Of a stretch of 64,000 bases of DNA, positions 8,970 to 20,990 are shown one piece after another. Numbering within the stretch: position 1 is the first letter of the stretch; every line of letters starts with the position of its first letter. Source of the stretch: Yersinia proxima (GTDB lineage Bacteria > Pseudomonadota > Gammaproteobacteria > Enterobacterales > Enterobacteriaceae); the NCBI RefSeq assembly GCF_902170785.1, contig NZ_CABHYG010000011.1, forward strand, positions 186,001 through 250,000. Direction: 5' to 3'. The translations under genes and the position numbers were made by a program. The notes beneath the pieces are model-generated. The model was not told the DNA's origin. It ran no database searches and saw only the letters and a list, made by a program, of their open reading frames with translations.

Positions 8970-9409
8970 AATTTAATATCACTAATCCTTATTAATGGCT
9001 GGTGACCCTATAACTTATTGTTATGGGGAATGGTTTTTCAATTCTTAATTTAAAATTATAATAAATAAGGCAGTAAGCCTCGTGACTGTGGATTATATTA
9101 CAATGTTGATTGGTGTTTGTGATTTTTTATTTTGGCAGACGTGCAATGTTTATTAATAAATCTTAATTTCCTTGCAGATTATTATTCTTACATCTTGATA
9201 AGAGATATTTATTTCCTTCGATAATTAATAGTTATGGTTTAGCGGGATGTTTTCAGCACAAAAGTGTAAAATCTGCCTTCTGGGGCGCAGCCTAAGGCCG
9301 CATGTCGGCACCTAAAACGGCATTTAAGTAAAAAAACATTTTACTGAGCGCCCGTTTTAGGGGATAAACAGCCCAAATTTGTTATTTATAATAGAAGTCA
9401 GGAGTGGTG
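8970..9409. other. Gene-free stretch between the autotransporter and rlmG
   Basis: This 440-base divergent region is very AT-rich near the autotransporter start, as expected for a silenced acquired promoter. It becomes GC-balanced next to rlmG, where a long hairpin (9311-9361) lies. No credible coding sequence is seen. Confidence 0.55.
9311..9361 (+). promoter_or_regulatory. Long hairpin in the rlmG leader
   Basis: Outer arms CCTAAAACG (9311-9319) and CGTTTTAGG (9353-9361) pair perfectly. Inside them AGTAAAA and TTTTACT (9327-9333, 9339-9345) pair again. It ends 48 bases before the rlmG start, so it may shape the leader or be the promoter-proximal end of a small repeat. Confidence 0.5.
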
Positions 9410-10600
9410 ATGAGCCAAGTCTTACTGGGGACACAAAGCCTTGAGCTTGAGCGTTTCCCCCCACAAGAAAATTCCAATACCTTACAGGCATGGGAAGCAG
9501 CAGATGAATATCTGCTACAAAACATTGACTTAAACCAAATTGATGGCCGCCCGGTGCTGGTGTTTAACGATCAGTTCGGTACGCTGACCTGTGCTTTACA
9601 TGCTTATCGCCCGTTTAGTGTCAGTGACTCTTATATGAGCCAACTGGCAACGGCACATAATTTACGTTTAAACCATCTGGATGAAGATGCAGTCACATTG
9701 CTGAGCAGTATGGATGCTTTGCCTGAGGCCCCTAAGCTGGTGGTGATTAAGATCCCTAAAGCGTTGGCGTTGTTGGAGCATCAATTACGTGCTTTGCGTC
9801 GTGTCGTTGCGCCAGACACAGTGATTATTGCCGGGGCTAAATCTCGTGATGTGCATAATTCAACCCTGCAATTATTCGAAAAAATTCTCGGGCCGACCAA
9901 AACCACGCTGGCATGGAAAAAAGCACGCCTGATTCACTGCGAAGTGGCTGATATTCCTCTGGCTGAGGATGCACCGGAAACGGTTGATTGGCCGCTGGCA
10001 AATACCGAATATGTCATCCATAACCATGCGAACGTTTTCTCTCGCAATAATTTGGATATCGGTGCGCGCTTCTTTATGGAAATTCTGCCCTATGATGTTG
10101 AGGGTAAAATAGCCGATCTGGGTTGCGGTAATGGGGTAGTGGGTTTAATCGCGTTGGAGCAAAACCCGCTGGCAGAGATGTTATTCGTCGATGAGTCATA
10201 TATGGCGGTGGCATCCAGTGAGCTGAATGTGACCTATAACCGCCCACAAGATTTATTGCGTTGTGAATTTATGGTGAGCCATGGTTTGGCTGGTGTTGAG
10301 CGCGAGAGCTTACAGTTGGTGTTATGTAACCCGCCATTCCATCAACAACACGCGGTCAGTGACCATGTGGCCTGGCAGATGTTCTGTGATGCCAAACGCT
10401 GTCTGAAAGTGGGCGGCGAACTGATGATTGTCGGTAACCGTCATCTGGATTATTTCCACAAACTAAAACGGTTGTTTGGTAACTGCGAGACGCTGGATTC
10501 CAATCAGAAGTTTATGGTGCTCAAGGCAGTGAAGACGGCCTCATCGCGCTCTGAGGGCGGTGGTAGTGGTAGTCTGGATATGTCGTACAGCGATTTCTAA
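9410..10600 (+). CDS. rlmG: 23S rRNA (guanine-N2) methyltransferase RlmG
   Basis: 396 residues from the ATG at 9410, which follows an AGGAG site (9400-9404) at 5 bases; two in-frame GTGs just upstream are less likely. The C-terminal half has the SAM motif [13 protein letters not shown] (about residue 235) and the N2-guanine methylase motif NPPFHQ (about residue 307). The N-terminal half is the degenerate duplicated domain of RsmC/RlmG proteins. In E. coli it modifies G1835 of 23S rRNA. It converges with fadH, as in E. coli where both genes are neighbours. Confidence 0.95.
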   Translation: MSQVLLGTQSLELERFPPQENSNTLQAWEAADEYLLQNIDLNQIDGRPVLVFNDQFGTLTCALHAYRPFSVSDSYMSQLATAHNLRLNHLDEDAVTLLSSMDALPEAPKLVVIKIPKALALLEHQLRALRRVVAPDTVIIAGAKSRDVHNSTLQLFEKILGPTKTTLAWKKARLIHCEVADIPLAEDAPETVDWPLANTEYVIHNHANVFSRNNLDIGARFFMEILPYDVEGKIADLGCGNGVVGLIALEQNPLAEMLFVDESYMAVASSELNVTYNRPQDLLRCEFMVSHGLAGVERESLQLVLCNPPFHQQHAVSDHVAWQMFCDAKRCLKVGGELMIVGNRHLDYFHKLKRLFGNCETLDSNQKFMVLKAVKTASSRSEGGGSGSLDMSYSDF

Positions 10601-10865
10601 TTATCCTTTGTCCTTGAAGCCACAGGGGGGTTAGCGGCGCGCACTCACCCGAATCACTGACTTGAGTCAGCTCATCGGGATTTGTTTGCTTGCTGCCTAC
10701 CTGTGACTCCAATGACTTTGGATAATCCTTTGCTAAAATTAACCCCAAGGCGATTGTCCTGGACGCTACGGGGTTGCTAGCTGCGATTCCAATTACTTTG
10801 GGTATCTCTTTTGGGCTTAAAGCTGCGGGGCGTGGTATTTACCACTTACCGCTTTTTACTCATGC
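10601..10865. repeat. Degenerate ERIC-like repeats between rlmG and fadH
   Basis: About 10602-10727 is a diverged ERIC element: TTATCC and GGATAA ends and a recognisable TTGAGTCAGCTCATCGGGA core. A second fragment ending in TACTTTGGGTAT closes at 10805. The two are almost in tandem. No gene is visible. Confidence 0.65.
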
Positions 10866-12917
<2,052 letters not shown>

Positions 12918-13036
12918 TTACAGCTGCTTTCGGCAAGTGGTCGGATGAGATTTTTTATTCAAATTTAGACGGTGCAATGCAACTTGGGAAATCACAATGT
13001 GCTGATTGTGATAGCCGTCATGAATATGGCTGCGTT

Positions 13037-13936
13037 TTATTCAATGAGGGTCACTGAAGATTTTCTCTTTAGCCGGCCCATCAGCCGTTTGCCGTATAGA
13101 CCGATAATTAGCCCACTAATAATGAATACCATCGCGATGATTTTCCCGGAGGGAATACTTTCATTAAAAATCATCACTGAGCCTAGCATACCGAAAATCG
13201 GCACTAACAGGGATAACGGCGCGACGACTGAAACGGGGTATTTGGTGAGCAATGAATTCCATACCCAATAGGCGAATAATGTATTCGGATAAACCTGAAA
13301 CAAAATAGAAAATAGTGTGGTTGTATTAAAATGTATAGCTAATTCAGTAAATCCACTTGGCCCATTAAAGAGATAACTCAGTATGAATAGTGGAATAGGG
13401 GAGAATAAACTCGACCACACCAAAAATGAAAATACCTGCTTAGTATCGGATTTTTTAATAATAATGCTGACTAACCCCCAAACTACCGCGCCGCATAATA
13501 CCAAAGCCAGGCCAATAAATGTCACGGAACCGTCACTGATAAATATGATGCTGGTTAGCCCTAATAGGGCGACGAAAATACCTATATATTGATATTTCGA
13601 TAGATTTTCGTGAAATAAGAATGCGCCAAGAACCATAGTAAAAAAAGCACCAAATTGTAGCACTAAAGAGGCGATTCCAGCAGATATTCCGGCTTTGATA
13701 CCCAGATTGACAATGCCCCAGAGACCGATGCCAAATAAGAGTCCGTAACCTATTATATAACGCCATGAAGTATCTGGTTTCTTAATGAAAAAGACTGCTG
13801 GCAACGCGCAAAGAGTGAAGCGAATGCCCGCTAAAATAAGCGGGTCTACGGTAATTAGACCAAGTTTTATAATAGAGAAATTTACACCCCAGATGGCAGT
13901 GATCAATAGAGCAATTAAAAAGTCAGTGAATTTCAC
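13037..13936 (-). CDS. DMT superfamily (EamA) transporter
   Basis: 299 residues with about ten membrane helices in two EamA repeats; each repeat has the usual N-terminal WGVNFSIIKLGL-like and WGLVSIIIK segments. These proteins export amino acids or other metabolites across the inner membrane; the E. coli amino-acid exporter EamA/YdeD is a relative. Substrate cannot be read from sequence. It is AT-rich and begins the accessory block between fadH and the gad genes. It is transcribed alone; hdeD upstream has its own hairpin. Confidence 0.8.
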   Translation of the reverse strand: MKFTDFLIALLITAIWGVNFSIIKLGLITVDPLILAGIRFTLCALPAVFFIKKPDTSWRYIIGYGLLFGIGLWGIVNLGIKAGISAGIASLVLQFGAFFTMVLGAFLFHENLSKYQYIGIFVALLGLTSIIFISDGSVTFIGLALVLCGAVVWGLVSIIIKKSDTKQVFSFLVWSSLFSPIPLFILSYLFNGPSGFTELAIHFNTTTLFSILFQVYPNTLFAYWVWNSLLTKYPVSVVAPLSLLVPIFGMLGSVMIFNESIPSGKIIAMVFIISGLIIGLYGKRLMGRLKRKSSVTLIE

Positions 13937-14049
13937 ACAACCTGCCTATATTTGTTGGGGTTAATTAATTTGAGTAGACGGATATCACTGTGGCAGTTCC
14001 CACTGTGAGTATCAATAATTGTTCGAGAACATGAAAATATTTCCAGGAC

Positions 14050-14076
14050 AGCGGTATCGCAGCTCACGATACCGCT
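14050..14076 (-). terminator. Hairpin downstream of hdeD
   Basis: Perfect 10-base arms AGCGGTATCG (14050-14059) and CGATACCGCT (14067-14076) with a 7-base loop, located 12 bases past the hdeD stop on the minus strand. A pronounced T-run is not seen. Confidence 0.5.
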
Positions 14077-14088
14077 CAGGGAGAAGAA

Positions 14089-14661
14089 TTAAGATTGGCG
14101 TTTATATAAACCCGCGACCATAAAACAGCTAAATGAGCTGAACAGCATCTCAATCCCCACCAAGGTGGTGACCATAGTGATTGACATCAACGGCCCGGCA
14201 CTGACCAGCAAATAGGTAATAACCAGATCCAATATCCCCAGTAAAATATGCAGCCATGCGCCCGGTAATCCCCATGTTCTGTAGCCGGTTATCAGCCGCA
14301 TGACCCCACCGAAGGCAAACAGCACCGCCAGCACTATCGCCAGACTTATCATTCCCACCGCAGGGTTGGTAATGAATACATAACCCATTACGATATATGC
14401 CACACCCAGCAATATACCGGTGACCATCGGCCAAAGGTTATTAGTGCGGTTGGCTATCATCCCAACTATCATCGCGATCCCGCTGAGCAACAGCAGAACA
14501 CCGATAATCATACTCAGGGCAGCTCCAGAAGCTAATGGGTTAATCAGACAAAAGATCCCACCGAGCAGCAGTAATATGGCAATGACTCGCATGATAAGAC
14601 GTTGTTTCTTTAAGGTTCCTTCATCAATACTCAGAAGGTATTTCCGATCTATATTCAGCAT
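14089..14661 (-). CDS. hdeD: HdeD family acid-resistance membrane protein
   Basis: 190 residues, equal to E. coli HdeD, with about six membrane helices in the DUF308 pattern (pairs of hydrophobic segments such as LLLLGGIFCLINPLASGAAL and MLLSGIAMIVGMIANR). In E. coli hdeD lies in the acid fitness island with the gad genes and contributes to acid resistance at high cell density. Here gadB-gadC-glsA lie about 2.2 kb away, so the grouping is partly kept. AGGAG precedes the start. The molecular activity is unknown. Confidence 0.85.
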   Translation of the reverse strand: MLNIDRKYLLSIDEGTLKKQRLIMRVIAILLLLGGIFCLINPLASGAALSMIIGVLLLLSGIAMIVGMIANRTNNLWPMVTGILLGVAYIVMGYVFITNPAVGMISLAIVLAVLFAFGGVMRLITGYRTWGLPGAWLHILLGILDLVITYLLVSAGPLMSITMVTTLVGIEMLFSSFSCFMVAGLYKRQS

Positions 14662-14752
14662 AACTATTACTCCTGTATGGTCTGAACTCAGTTATAGATA
14701 ACTAACATGAGTATAGGTCGAACAATTGATACATAAATAAAATTTATGATAT

Positions 14753-15991
14753 TCAATTGATTACACATGTGGAATCTTTCCTGTACGTCAGATGTAAAAA
14801 CAGGATTGCAACGGCACTTATTGTCGCACCAAGCATACAAACACCTGACCATCCAGCATGGGCAAATACCCAAGTTGTGGCGATAGCCCCGATGGCACTG
14901 CCAATCGAGTAGAACAGCATATAACCTGCGACCAAACGGCTTTGGGCATCAGGTCGTAGTGCAAATATGATGCTCTGATTGGTGACATGCACCGCTTGTA
15001 CGGCAAAATCCAATATCACTACGCCGATAACTAACCACCACAGTGAGTAGGGCAAAAATGCGATAGGAAGCCAGGAAAACAGCAGCAGCGCCAAGGCAAT
15101 CAGTGTTGTTTTTTCCCCCAGCCCCTGATCTGCACGTTGCCCAGCGTGGCTTGCAGCTAATGCCCCTGCAACACCCGCCAACCCAAATAATCCCACCTGG
15201 CTATGGGACAAAGCATAGTGTGGGCTGCTCAGTGGTAACACCATTGCGGTCCATAGCACACTAAACGCCATAAATATCAACAATGCGAGGGTGGCTCGTA
15301 TGCGAAGCTCACGCTCATTGATAAATAACTCGCACAGCGAAAGTAGCAGCTGCCGATAGGATGACGGAGCTGATTTAGCTGCGGACGGCATCACGAAATA
15401 GAGCACTATCGCCATCAATAACATCATGGCAGCGGAACAAAAATAGACTGAACGCCAACCGGCAAAATCGGCCATTGCACCAGAGATAAAGCGCGCCAAC
15501 AGGATCCCCAAAACAATTCCGCTGGTGACTTTACCCACCACTTTTCCTCTTTGTTGCTCGGGAGCCAGGGTTGCGGCAAAGGCGACGATCACCTGCACCA
15601 CAACGGCCATCAGCCCGATAATCAGCATTGCCATCAGTAGCAGTGAAAAAGTGGGGGCAAAACTTGCCGAGATCAATGCTGCAGCAGACAGCAATAGTTG
15701 CCCAATAATTAATTTTCGACGATCCCAAAGGTCACCCAGCGGTACTATGAAGATGAGTCCCAGGGCATAACCTGTTTGTGTCAGAGTGACTACCAGACCA
15801 ATCGCCGATGGGCTAACGCTCAACTCTCCCGCCATAATGTCCAGTAGAGGCTGAGCAAAATAGACATTGGCAACAGCCATGGCTGATACCATCGCGAAGA
15901 GCAGTATCATGATTGAGCTGAGGTACGGCGTAAAAGCTGTTTTCGGTAATGGCTGGATACGGTTTTTTGCCGATTCTTTTACAGTGGACAT
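14753..15991 (-). CDS. MFS efflux transporter (DHA1-like)
   Basis: 412 residues, about twelve membrane helices. The MFS motif between helices 2 and 3 is visible as GLIFIVPLGDLWDRRKLII (about residue 75), and a proline/glycine-rich fifth helix (GKVVGKVTSGIVLGILLARFISG) fits the antiporter (drug:H+) class. Substrate unknown. It is divergently transcribed from an HxlR regulator across an 108-base region with strong dyads, a common pair for inducible efflux or detoxification. Confidence 0.82.
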   Translation of the reverse strand: MSTVKESAKNRIQPLPKTAFTPYLSSIMILLFAMVSAMAVANVYFAQPLLDIMAGELSVSPSAIGLVVTLTQTGYALGLIFIVPLGDLWDRRKLIIGQLLLSAAALISASFAPTFSLLLMAMLIIGLMAVVVQVIVAFAATLAPEQQRGKVVGKVTSGIVLGILLARFISGAMADFAGWRSVYFCSAAMMLLMAIVLYFVMPSAAKSAPSSYRQLLLSLCELFINERELRIRATLALLIFMAFSVLWTAMVLPLSSPHYALSHSQVGLFGLAGVAGALAASHAGQRADQGLGEKTTLIALALLLFSWLPIAFLPYSLWWLVIGVVILDFAVQAVHVTNQSIIFALRPDAQSRLVAGYMLFYSIGSAIGAIATTWVFAHAGWSGVCMLGATISAVAILFLHLTYRKDSTCVIN

Positions 15992-16011
15992 AAAATGCCT
16001 GATACATAATC

Positions 16012-16059
16012 TGGTTTCGAATTGAAACCACTTAATTGATTTTTAACAGAGGTGGTTTT
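16012..16059. promoter_or_regulatory. Probable HxlR operator dyads
   Basis: A 19-bp perfect palindrome (16012-16030, TGGTTTC-GAATT-GAAACCA) is followed by another TGGTTT copy at 16053-16058. Arms AAACCAC and GTGGTTT also pair across the gap. The repeat lies between the start codons of the MFS gene and the regulator, where an autoregulating winged-helix protein would bind. Confidence 0.6.
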
Positions 16060-16099
16060 AATATGCAACTAGTTTTCCATGCCAGACCGGAGTCAAAGA

Positions 16100-16558
16100 A
16101 TGTCTAAAATGAGTGAAGACCAGACCGAAGCAGAAGAGTGTCCAGTTGCCAGAACACTTGAGATCTTGGGGGATCGCTGGTCGTTGATGATTATTCGTGA
16201 TGCTTTTGATGGGATCCGCCGCTTTGGCGAGTTTCGTAACAATCTCGGATTGGCGAAAAATATCTTGGCGGGGCGTCTACGAGATTTAGTGGAACACGGA
16301 ATTTTGAGGGTGGCTCCGGCCTCTGATGGCAGCGCCTATCATGAGTATGTGCTGACTGAAAAGGGCCATCAATTATTCCCGATTATTGTTAGCTTACGCC
16401 AGTGGGGTGAAGAGCATCTATTTTCAGCGGGCGAGAAACATTCTATTTTAGTTGATAATCTGAGTGGCCAACCTATCAGTAAATTGGCGGTATCTTCACA
16501 GCAAGGTCAGGTTCTGGATGCCAGTGATTGTCATCGGGAAAAAGTGATTAAACGTTAA
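16100..16558 (+). CDS. HxlR-family winged-helix transcription regulator
   Basis: 152 residues from the ATG at 16100, preceded by GGAG at about 8-10 bases; an ATG at 16079 is in frame but lacks a site. The HxlR signature is clear: CPVARTLEILGDRWSLMIIRD (about residues 14-34), then FGEFRNNLGLAKNILAGRLRDL as the recognition helix and wing. A C-terminal extension of ~50 residues follows the usual ~100-residue domain. A conserved N-terminal Cys (C14) may sense electrophiles or oxidants, as in related proteins. It probably represses the divergent MFS gene. Confidence 0.85.
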   Translation: MSKMSEDQTEAEECPVARTLEILGDRWSLMIIRDAFDGIRRFGEFRNNLGLAKNILAGRLRDLVEHGILRVAPASDGSAYHEYVLTEKGHQLFPIIVSLRQWGEEHLFSAGEKHSILVDNLSGQPISKLAVSSQQGQVLDASDCHREKVIKR

Positions 16559-16881
16559 ATAATTCACTATAGAAATAGTCTTATTCACAGAATCTGAGTG
16601 ATAAAAAAGAAGAAATATATTTTTGAAAGTCTCTGCATAAAATTTCTTAATAAATAGAAACTAGCATGCAAGTAATACAATAATCATCCATCCATAAAAC
16701 AAACATATTCGTATTTGCAGTGGCACATTTTTTATCCAGTGCTAACGTTTATTAGCATGTGAAATCATAATAGTGCTCTGTCGATATATTTTCTGCACTC
16801 AATAATAATTTAATTTTTATAGTTATTTGATTTCACTGATTTTTAATTGAACATTTATCTCAATTAGGATAGGGGTAGGAA
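16559..16881. promoter_or_regulatory. AT-rich promoter region of the gad operon
   Basis: A 323-base stretch with no gene, very AT-rich throughout, ending in a purine-rich ribosome site (AGGGGTAGG) before gadB. Such composition fits an H-NS-silenced, condition-dependent promoter. I could not identify a specific activator site. Confidence 0.45.
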
Positions 16882-18282
16882 ATGACTAGAAAATCTCTGG
16901 ATGATTATCGCTCAGATTTATTAGACTCTCGCTTTGGCTCTAAAGCGATTCGTAATATTTCAGAAAATAAAGTATTCCCTAAAGAGGAGATGCGCGAGGA
17001 TATTGCTTTTCAAATCATCAGTGATGAACTATTTCTTGATGGTAATGCGCGACAGAATCTTGCCACATTCTGTCAGACGTGGGATGACGATAATGTCCAC
17101 AAACTGATGGATCTTTCGATAAATAAAAACTGGATTGATAAAGAGGAATATCCGCAATCAGCGGCAATAGATATGCGCTGTGTAAATATGATGGCTGATT
17201 TATGGAATGCCCCTACGCCGAAGGGGGAGCAAGGTGTGGGGACGAATACCATTGGTTCTTCAGAGGCGTGCATGCTGGGTGGCATGGCGATGAAGTGGCG
17301 CTGGCGCAAAAAAATGGAAGCGGCAGGCAAGTCAACGAATAAACCTAATTTTGTTTGTGGGCCGGTACAGGTGTGTTGGCATAAATTTGCCCGTTATTGG
17401 GATGTGGAAATTCGTGAAATTCCTATGATTCCAGGGCAATTATTTATGGATCCACAACGGATGATAGAAGCATGCGATGAAAATACTATTGGTGTTGTAC
17501 CGACTTTCGGTGTGACTTACACCGGCAACTATGAATTACCCAAACCCTTGCATGACGCGCTGGATAAATTGCAAAAAGATACCGGCCTCGATATTGATAT
17601 GCATATTGATGCGGCCAGTGGTGGCTTTTTAGCTCCCTTTGTTGCGCCGGATATTGAGTGGGACTTTCGTTTACCACGCGTTAAATCAATCAGCACTTCC
17701 GGGCATAAATTCGGGCTGGCACCTTTGGGATGTGGTTGGGTTATTTGGCGCGATGCCGCGGCGTTACCTGAAGAACTGATATTTAATGTCGATTATCTTG
17801 GTGGGCAGGTCGGCACATTTGCTATCAACTTCTCGCGTCCGGCGGGGCAAGTGATTTCCCAATATTATGAATTTATACGCTTAGGGCGTGAAGGTTATAC
17901 CAAAGTACAAAGCGCCTGCTATCAGGTAGCTGAATTCCTCGCCAAAGAAATAACTCCGCTTGGGCCTTATGAATTCTATTGCAGTGGTGGCCCGTATGAG
18001 GGTATTCCGGCTATTTGTTTTCGCATCAAAAAAGGGGAGAAACCTGGGTATACCCTCTATGACCTCTCCGAGCGTTTAAGGCTGCGTGGCTGGCAGGTTC
18101 CGGCATTTACCCTTAGTGGCAAGATGTCAGATGTGGTGGTGATGCGCATCATGTGCCGTCGTGGGTTCGAGATGGATTTCGCAGGGTTGCTCTTAGATGA
18201 TTTTAAATCCTCACTGAAATATCTAAGTGAACATCCATCCCTTGGAGGCGAGGCAAGTCAGAATAGTTTTAGTCATACATAA
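16882..18282 (+). CDS. gadB: Glutamate decarboxylase
   Basis: 466 residues, identical in length to E. coli GadA/GadB. The pyridoxal-phosphate lysine is in STSGHKFG at K276, the same number as E. coli. The enzyme converts glutamate and a proton to GABA and CO2, consuming cytoplasmic protons. The C-terminus QNSFSHT corresponds to the E. coli tail whose penultimate histidine closes the active site at neutral pH, and that histidine is kept. It is followed by gadC (73-base gap) and glsA, clearly one operon. Confidence 0.97.
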   Translation: MTRKSLDDYRSDLLDSRFGSKAIRNISENKVFPKEEMREDIAFQIISDELFLDGNARQNLATFCQTWDDDNVHKLMDLSINKNWIDKEEYPQSAAIDMRCVNMMADLWNAPTPKGEQGVGTNTIGSSEACMLGGMAMKWRWRKKMEAAGKSTNKPNFVCGPVQVCWHKFARYWDVEIREIPMIPGQLFMDPQRMIEACDENTIGVVPTFGVTYTGNYELPKPLHDALDKLQKDTGLDIDMHIDAASGGFLAPFVAPDIEWDFRLPRVKSISTSGHKFGLAPLGCGWVIWRDAAALPEELIFNVDYLGGQVGTFAINFSRPAGQVISQYYEFIRLGREGYTKVQSACYQVAEFLAKEITPLGPYEFYCSGGPYEGIPAICFRIKKGEKPGYTLYDLSERLRLRGWQVPAFTLSGKMSDVVVMRIMCRRGFEMDFAGLLLDDFKSSLKYLSEHPSLGGEASQNSFSHT

Positions 18283-18355
18283 ACCGGGTGGCGGTCTTTA
18301 TTCTGATTATTAACCTTCAAGATGGTGCTATGCCCGTGAATAAGGTGGATAAATT

Positions 18356-19930
18356 ATGTCGAATAATAGCTCCGGGACAGGTAAACCTGCTGTTCCAGTC
18401 AAAAAGCTGAGTATCGCAACATTGGCTATCATGAATATCGTGGCTGTTGTCAGTCTCAGGGGATTACCCGCTGAAGCCGAATATGGCCTGAGTTCAATTT
18501 TCTATTATCTGTTTGCTGCAGTATTTTTCTTAATTCCTGTTTCACTGGTAGCGGCGGAATTAGCCACAGGCTGGCCTGAAAAAGGCGGGGTATTTCGCTG
18601 GGTTGGCGAAGCATTTGGCCCGCGTTTAGCTTTTCTTGCCATGTTTATGTTGTGGATTGAGGTGACCGTCTGGTTCCCCACTGCACTGACATTTGCTGCG
18701 GTATCACTGGCCTTTATCGGCCCAGAACAACGATGGGACGAGGCCCTGTCTGCCAATAAATTCTTTGTCTTGGGAATAGTGCTATTTATTTATTGGCTCG
18801 CCACCTTTATTGCCTTTAAAGGCGTTGATACATTCGCCAAAGTTTCAAAATGGGGCGGTATTATCGGTACGATTATTCCTGCGGTGATTTTGATTGTGCT
18901 GGGTTTCTCTTACTTAATTGGCGGTGGGACTCCACAAATAGAATTAGCCTGGGATCAGGTGGTTCCCGATTTTACCAACTTTGATAATGTGGTGCTGGCC
19001 GCCAGTATTTTCTTGTTCTATGCCGGTATGGAGATGAATGCCATCCATGTTAAAGATGTGGATAACCCGAATAGAAACTATCCCATAGCCATTATGTTGT
19101 CCGCCGTGGGGACGGTACTTATTTTCGTCTTAGGAACTCTGGCAATTGCCTTTATTATTCCACAGTCTGAAATTAGCCTGACGCAAAGCCTGTTGGTGGC
19201 TTACGATGATATGTTCAAGTGGGCTCATTTGGAATGGTTGGGGCCAGTGGTTGCTTTTGCTTTGGCTATTGGTGTGCTGGCAGGGGTGGTGACCTGGGTT
19301 GCTGGCCCATCTTCAGGTTTGTTGGTAGTGGCGAAAGCGGGTTATTTGCCACGCTGGTGGCAACATACCAATAAGAATGGCATGGCGACCCATATTCTGC
19401 TGTTACAGGCTCTGCTGGTTTCCTTGTTGGCAATACTGTTTGTGGTATTACCTTCGGTGCAGGCGGCGTATCAAATAATGAGTCAAATGACCGTTATCTT
19501 ATATCTCATCATGTATATGCTGATGTTCAGCTCTGCAATTTATCTGCGTTACAGTCAGCCGAATCGTCCACGCCCATATCATATTCCCGGCGGGGCAATC
19601 GGCATGTGGATTATTGGCGGAGCAGGGCTTATTGGCTCAATTCTGGCTTTCGTATTCAGCTTTATTCCACCCAGTCAAATTACGGTAGGTAGCCCAACAG
19701 AATATGTCGGTATTCTGATCGCCTCCACACTGTTCTTTGTCATTTTGCCATTCTTGATTTATATCGTTCGCAAGCCTCACTGGCGTGATGCAAATAGCGA
19801 TTTTGCCCCATTTACCTGGCAAGCAGAAAATGGTCATCCAGGTATTCCGAGTACTTCAGCGATGCATACCAATGACGTCACGGCTGCGGCAGCAATTAAC
19901 GCACCGGCTACCAATGCGCCGAAAAGTTAA
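18356..19930 (+). CDS. gadC: Glutamate:GABA antiporter
   Basis: 524 residues, about twelve membrane helices of the APC superfamily. The first helix contains ATLAIMNIVAVVSLRGLPAEAEYGL split over residues 21-45, typical for GadC. The C-terminal ~50 hydrophilic residues, rich in Ala/Asn/Thr, stand where E. coli GadC has the pH-sensitive plug, but the sequence is low-complexity and may differ in gating. It exchanges extracellular glutamate for GABA, completing the acid-resistance cycle, and in E. coli also imports glutamine. Confidence 0.95.
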   Translation: MSNNSSGTGKPAVPVKKLSIATLAIMNIVAVVSLRGLPAEAEYGLSSIFYYLFAAVFFLIPVSLVAAELATGWPEKGGVFRWVGEAFGPRLAFLAMFMLWIEVTVWFPTALTFAAVSLAFIGPEQRWDEALSANKFFVLGIVLFIYWLATFIAFKGVDTFAKVSKWGGIIGTIIPAVILIVLGFSYLIGGGTPQIELAWDQVVPDFTNFDNVVLAASIFLFYAGMEMNAIHVKDVDNPNRNYPIAIMLSAVGTVLIFVLGTLAIAFIIPQSEISLTQSLLVAYDDMFKWAHLEWLGPVVAFALAIGVLAGVVTWVAGPSSGLLVVAKAGYLPRWWQHTNKNGMATHILLLQALLVSLLAILFVVLPSVQAAYQIMSQMTVILYLIMYMLMFSSAIYLRYSQPNRPRPYHIPGGAIGMWIIGGAGLIGSILAFVFSFIPPSQITVGSPTEYVGILIASTLFFVILPFLIYIVRKPHWRDANSDFAPFTWQAENGHPGIPSTSAMHTNDVTAAAAINAPATNAPKS

Positions 19931-19999
19931 CATCTTTCTTCTCTATGCAGGGCGGCTTCGGCCTCCTGCCCAATAATATTAAGTGTTGGAGTCAGTATT

Positions 20000-20941
20000 A
20001 TGACTATTGACCTAGCTCGCTTGAATCACGTTATTAAGGATGCTTATTCGCAACACTCCACCCTCGCCGGAGGCGAGAATGCCAGCTACATTCCTTATCT
20101 GGCCAGCGTTCCCAGTCAGCTTGCTGGGTTAGCCATTGTCACTGTTAATGGCGATATTATTTCGCAAGGTGATGCCGATTTTCGTTTTGCCTTGGAATCT
20201 ATTTCGAAAGTGTGCTCTCTTGCCTTAGCGCTAGAAGATATTGGCCCACAGGCGGTACAGGACAAAATAGGCGCTGACCCTACCGGTTTACCTTTTAACT
20301 CGGTCATTGCGTTAGAGCTGCATAATGGTAAGCCTTTGTCACCACTGGTCAATGCGGGGGCGATGTCGACAGTGAGTGCGATTAAGGCCAGCAACCGGGA
20401 AGAGCGCTGGGCACGTATTTTGGATATGCAGCAGCAATTGGCTGGCGCGCCCATTGCACTTTCGGATGAAGTTAATCATTCAGAACAGACTACCAATTTT
20501 CACAATCGAGCCATTGCCTGGCTGCTTTATTCGGCCCAGGCCATGTATTGTGATCCGATGGAAGCCTGTGACGTTTATACCCGTCAGTGTTCAACATTGT
20601 TCAATACTATTGAACTGGCCACCATGGGGGCAACCTTTGCGGCGGCGGGAGTCAACCCTGTGACTAAAAAACAGGTGCTGACGGCCAGCAATACGCCATT
20701 TATTTTGGCGGAAATGACCATGGAAGGAATGTATGGTAGCTCTGGAGATTGGGCATATACCGTGGGCTTACCGGGTAAAAGTGGTGTCGGTGGCGGGATT
20801 CTGGCGGTAGTGCCGGGTGTTATGGGGATTGCGGCATTTTCGCCGCCCCTTGACCCGGTAGGCAATAGTGTCCGTGGCCAAAAAATGGTGGCATCAGTGG
20901 CGCAACAGTTGGGATATAACCTATATAAAGGTTCGCTTTAA
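20000..20941 (+). CDS. glsA: Glutaminase (acid-resistance type)
   Basis: 313 residues, near the 310 of E. coli GlsA1/YbaS. The beta-lactamase-like catalytic site is present: ESISKV (Ser-x-x-Lys at about residue 68) and the tyrosine and glycine motifs near SGDWAYTVGLPGKSGVGGG. It releases ammonia from glutamine; the ammonia takes up a proton and the glutamate feeds GadB. Placement as third gene after gadB-gadC indicates a combined glutamine/glutamate acid-resistance operon. GGAG precedes the ATG. Confidence 0.95.
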   Translation: MTIDLARLNHVIKDAYSQHSTLAGGENASYIPYLASVPSQLAGLAIVTVNGDIISQGDADFRFALESISKVCSLALALEDIGPQAVQDKIGADPTGLPFNSVIALELHNGKPLSPLVNAGAMSTVSAIKASNREERWARILDMQQQLAGAPIALSDEVNHSEQTTNFHNRAIAWLLYSAQAMYCDPMEACDVYTRQCSTLFNTIELATMGATFAAAGVNPVTKKQVLTASNTPFILAEMTMEGMYGSSGDWAYTVGLPGKSGVGGGILAVVPGVMGIAAFSPPLDPVGNSVRGQKMVASVAQQLGYNLYKGSL

Positions 20942-20952
20942 TCTTGGGTAGC

Positions 20953-20974
20953 GGCCCTGCGGTGCAGCAGGGCC
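20953..20974. terminator. Terminator between glsA and murP
   Basis: Perfect arms GGCCCTGC (20953-20960) and GCAGGGCC (20967-20974) with a 6-base loop lie between convergent genes, 12 bases after the glsA stop. Confidence 0.65.
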
Positions 20975-20990
20975 AAATCAATCATCGCAA

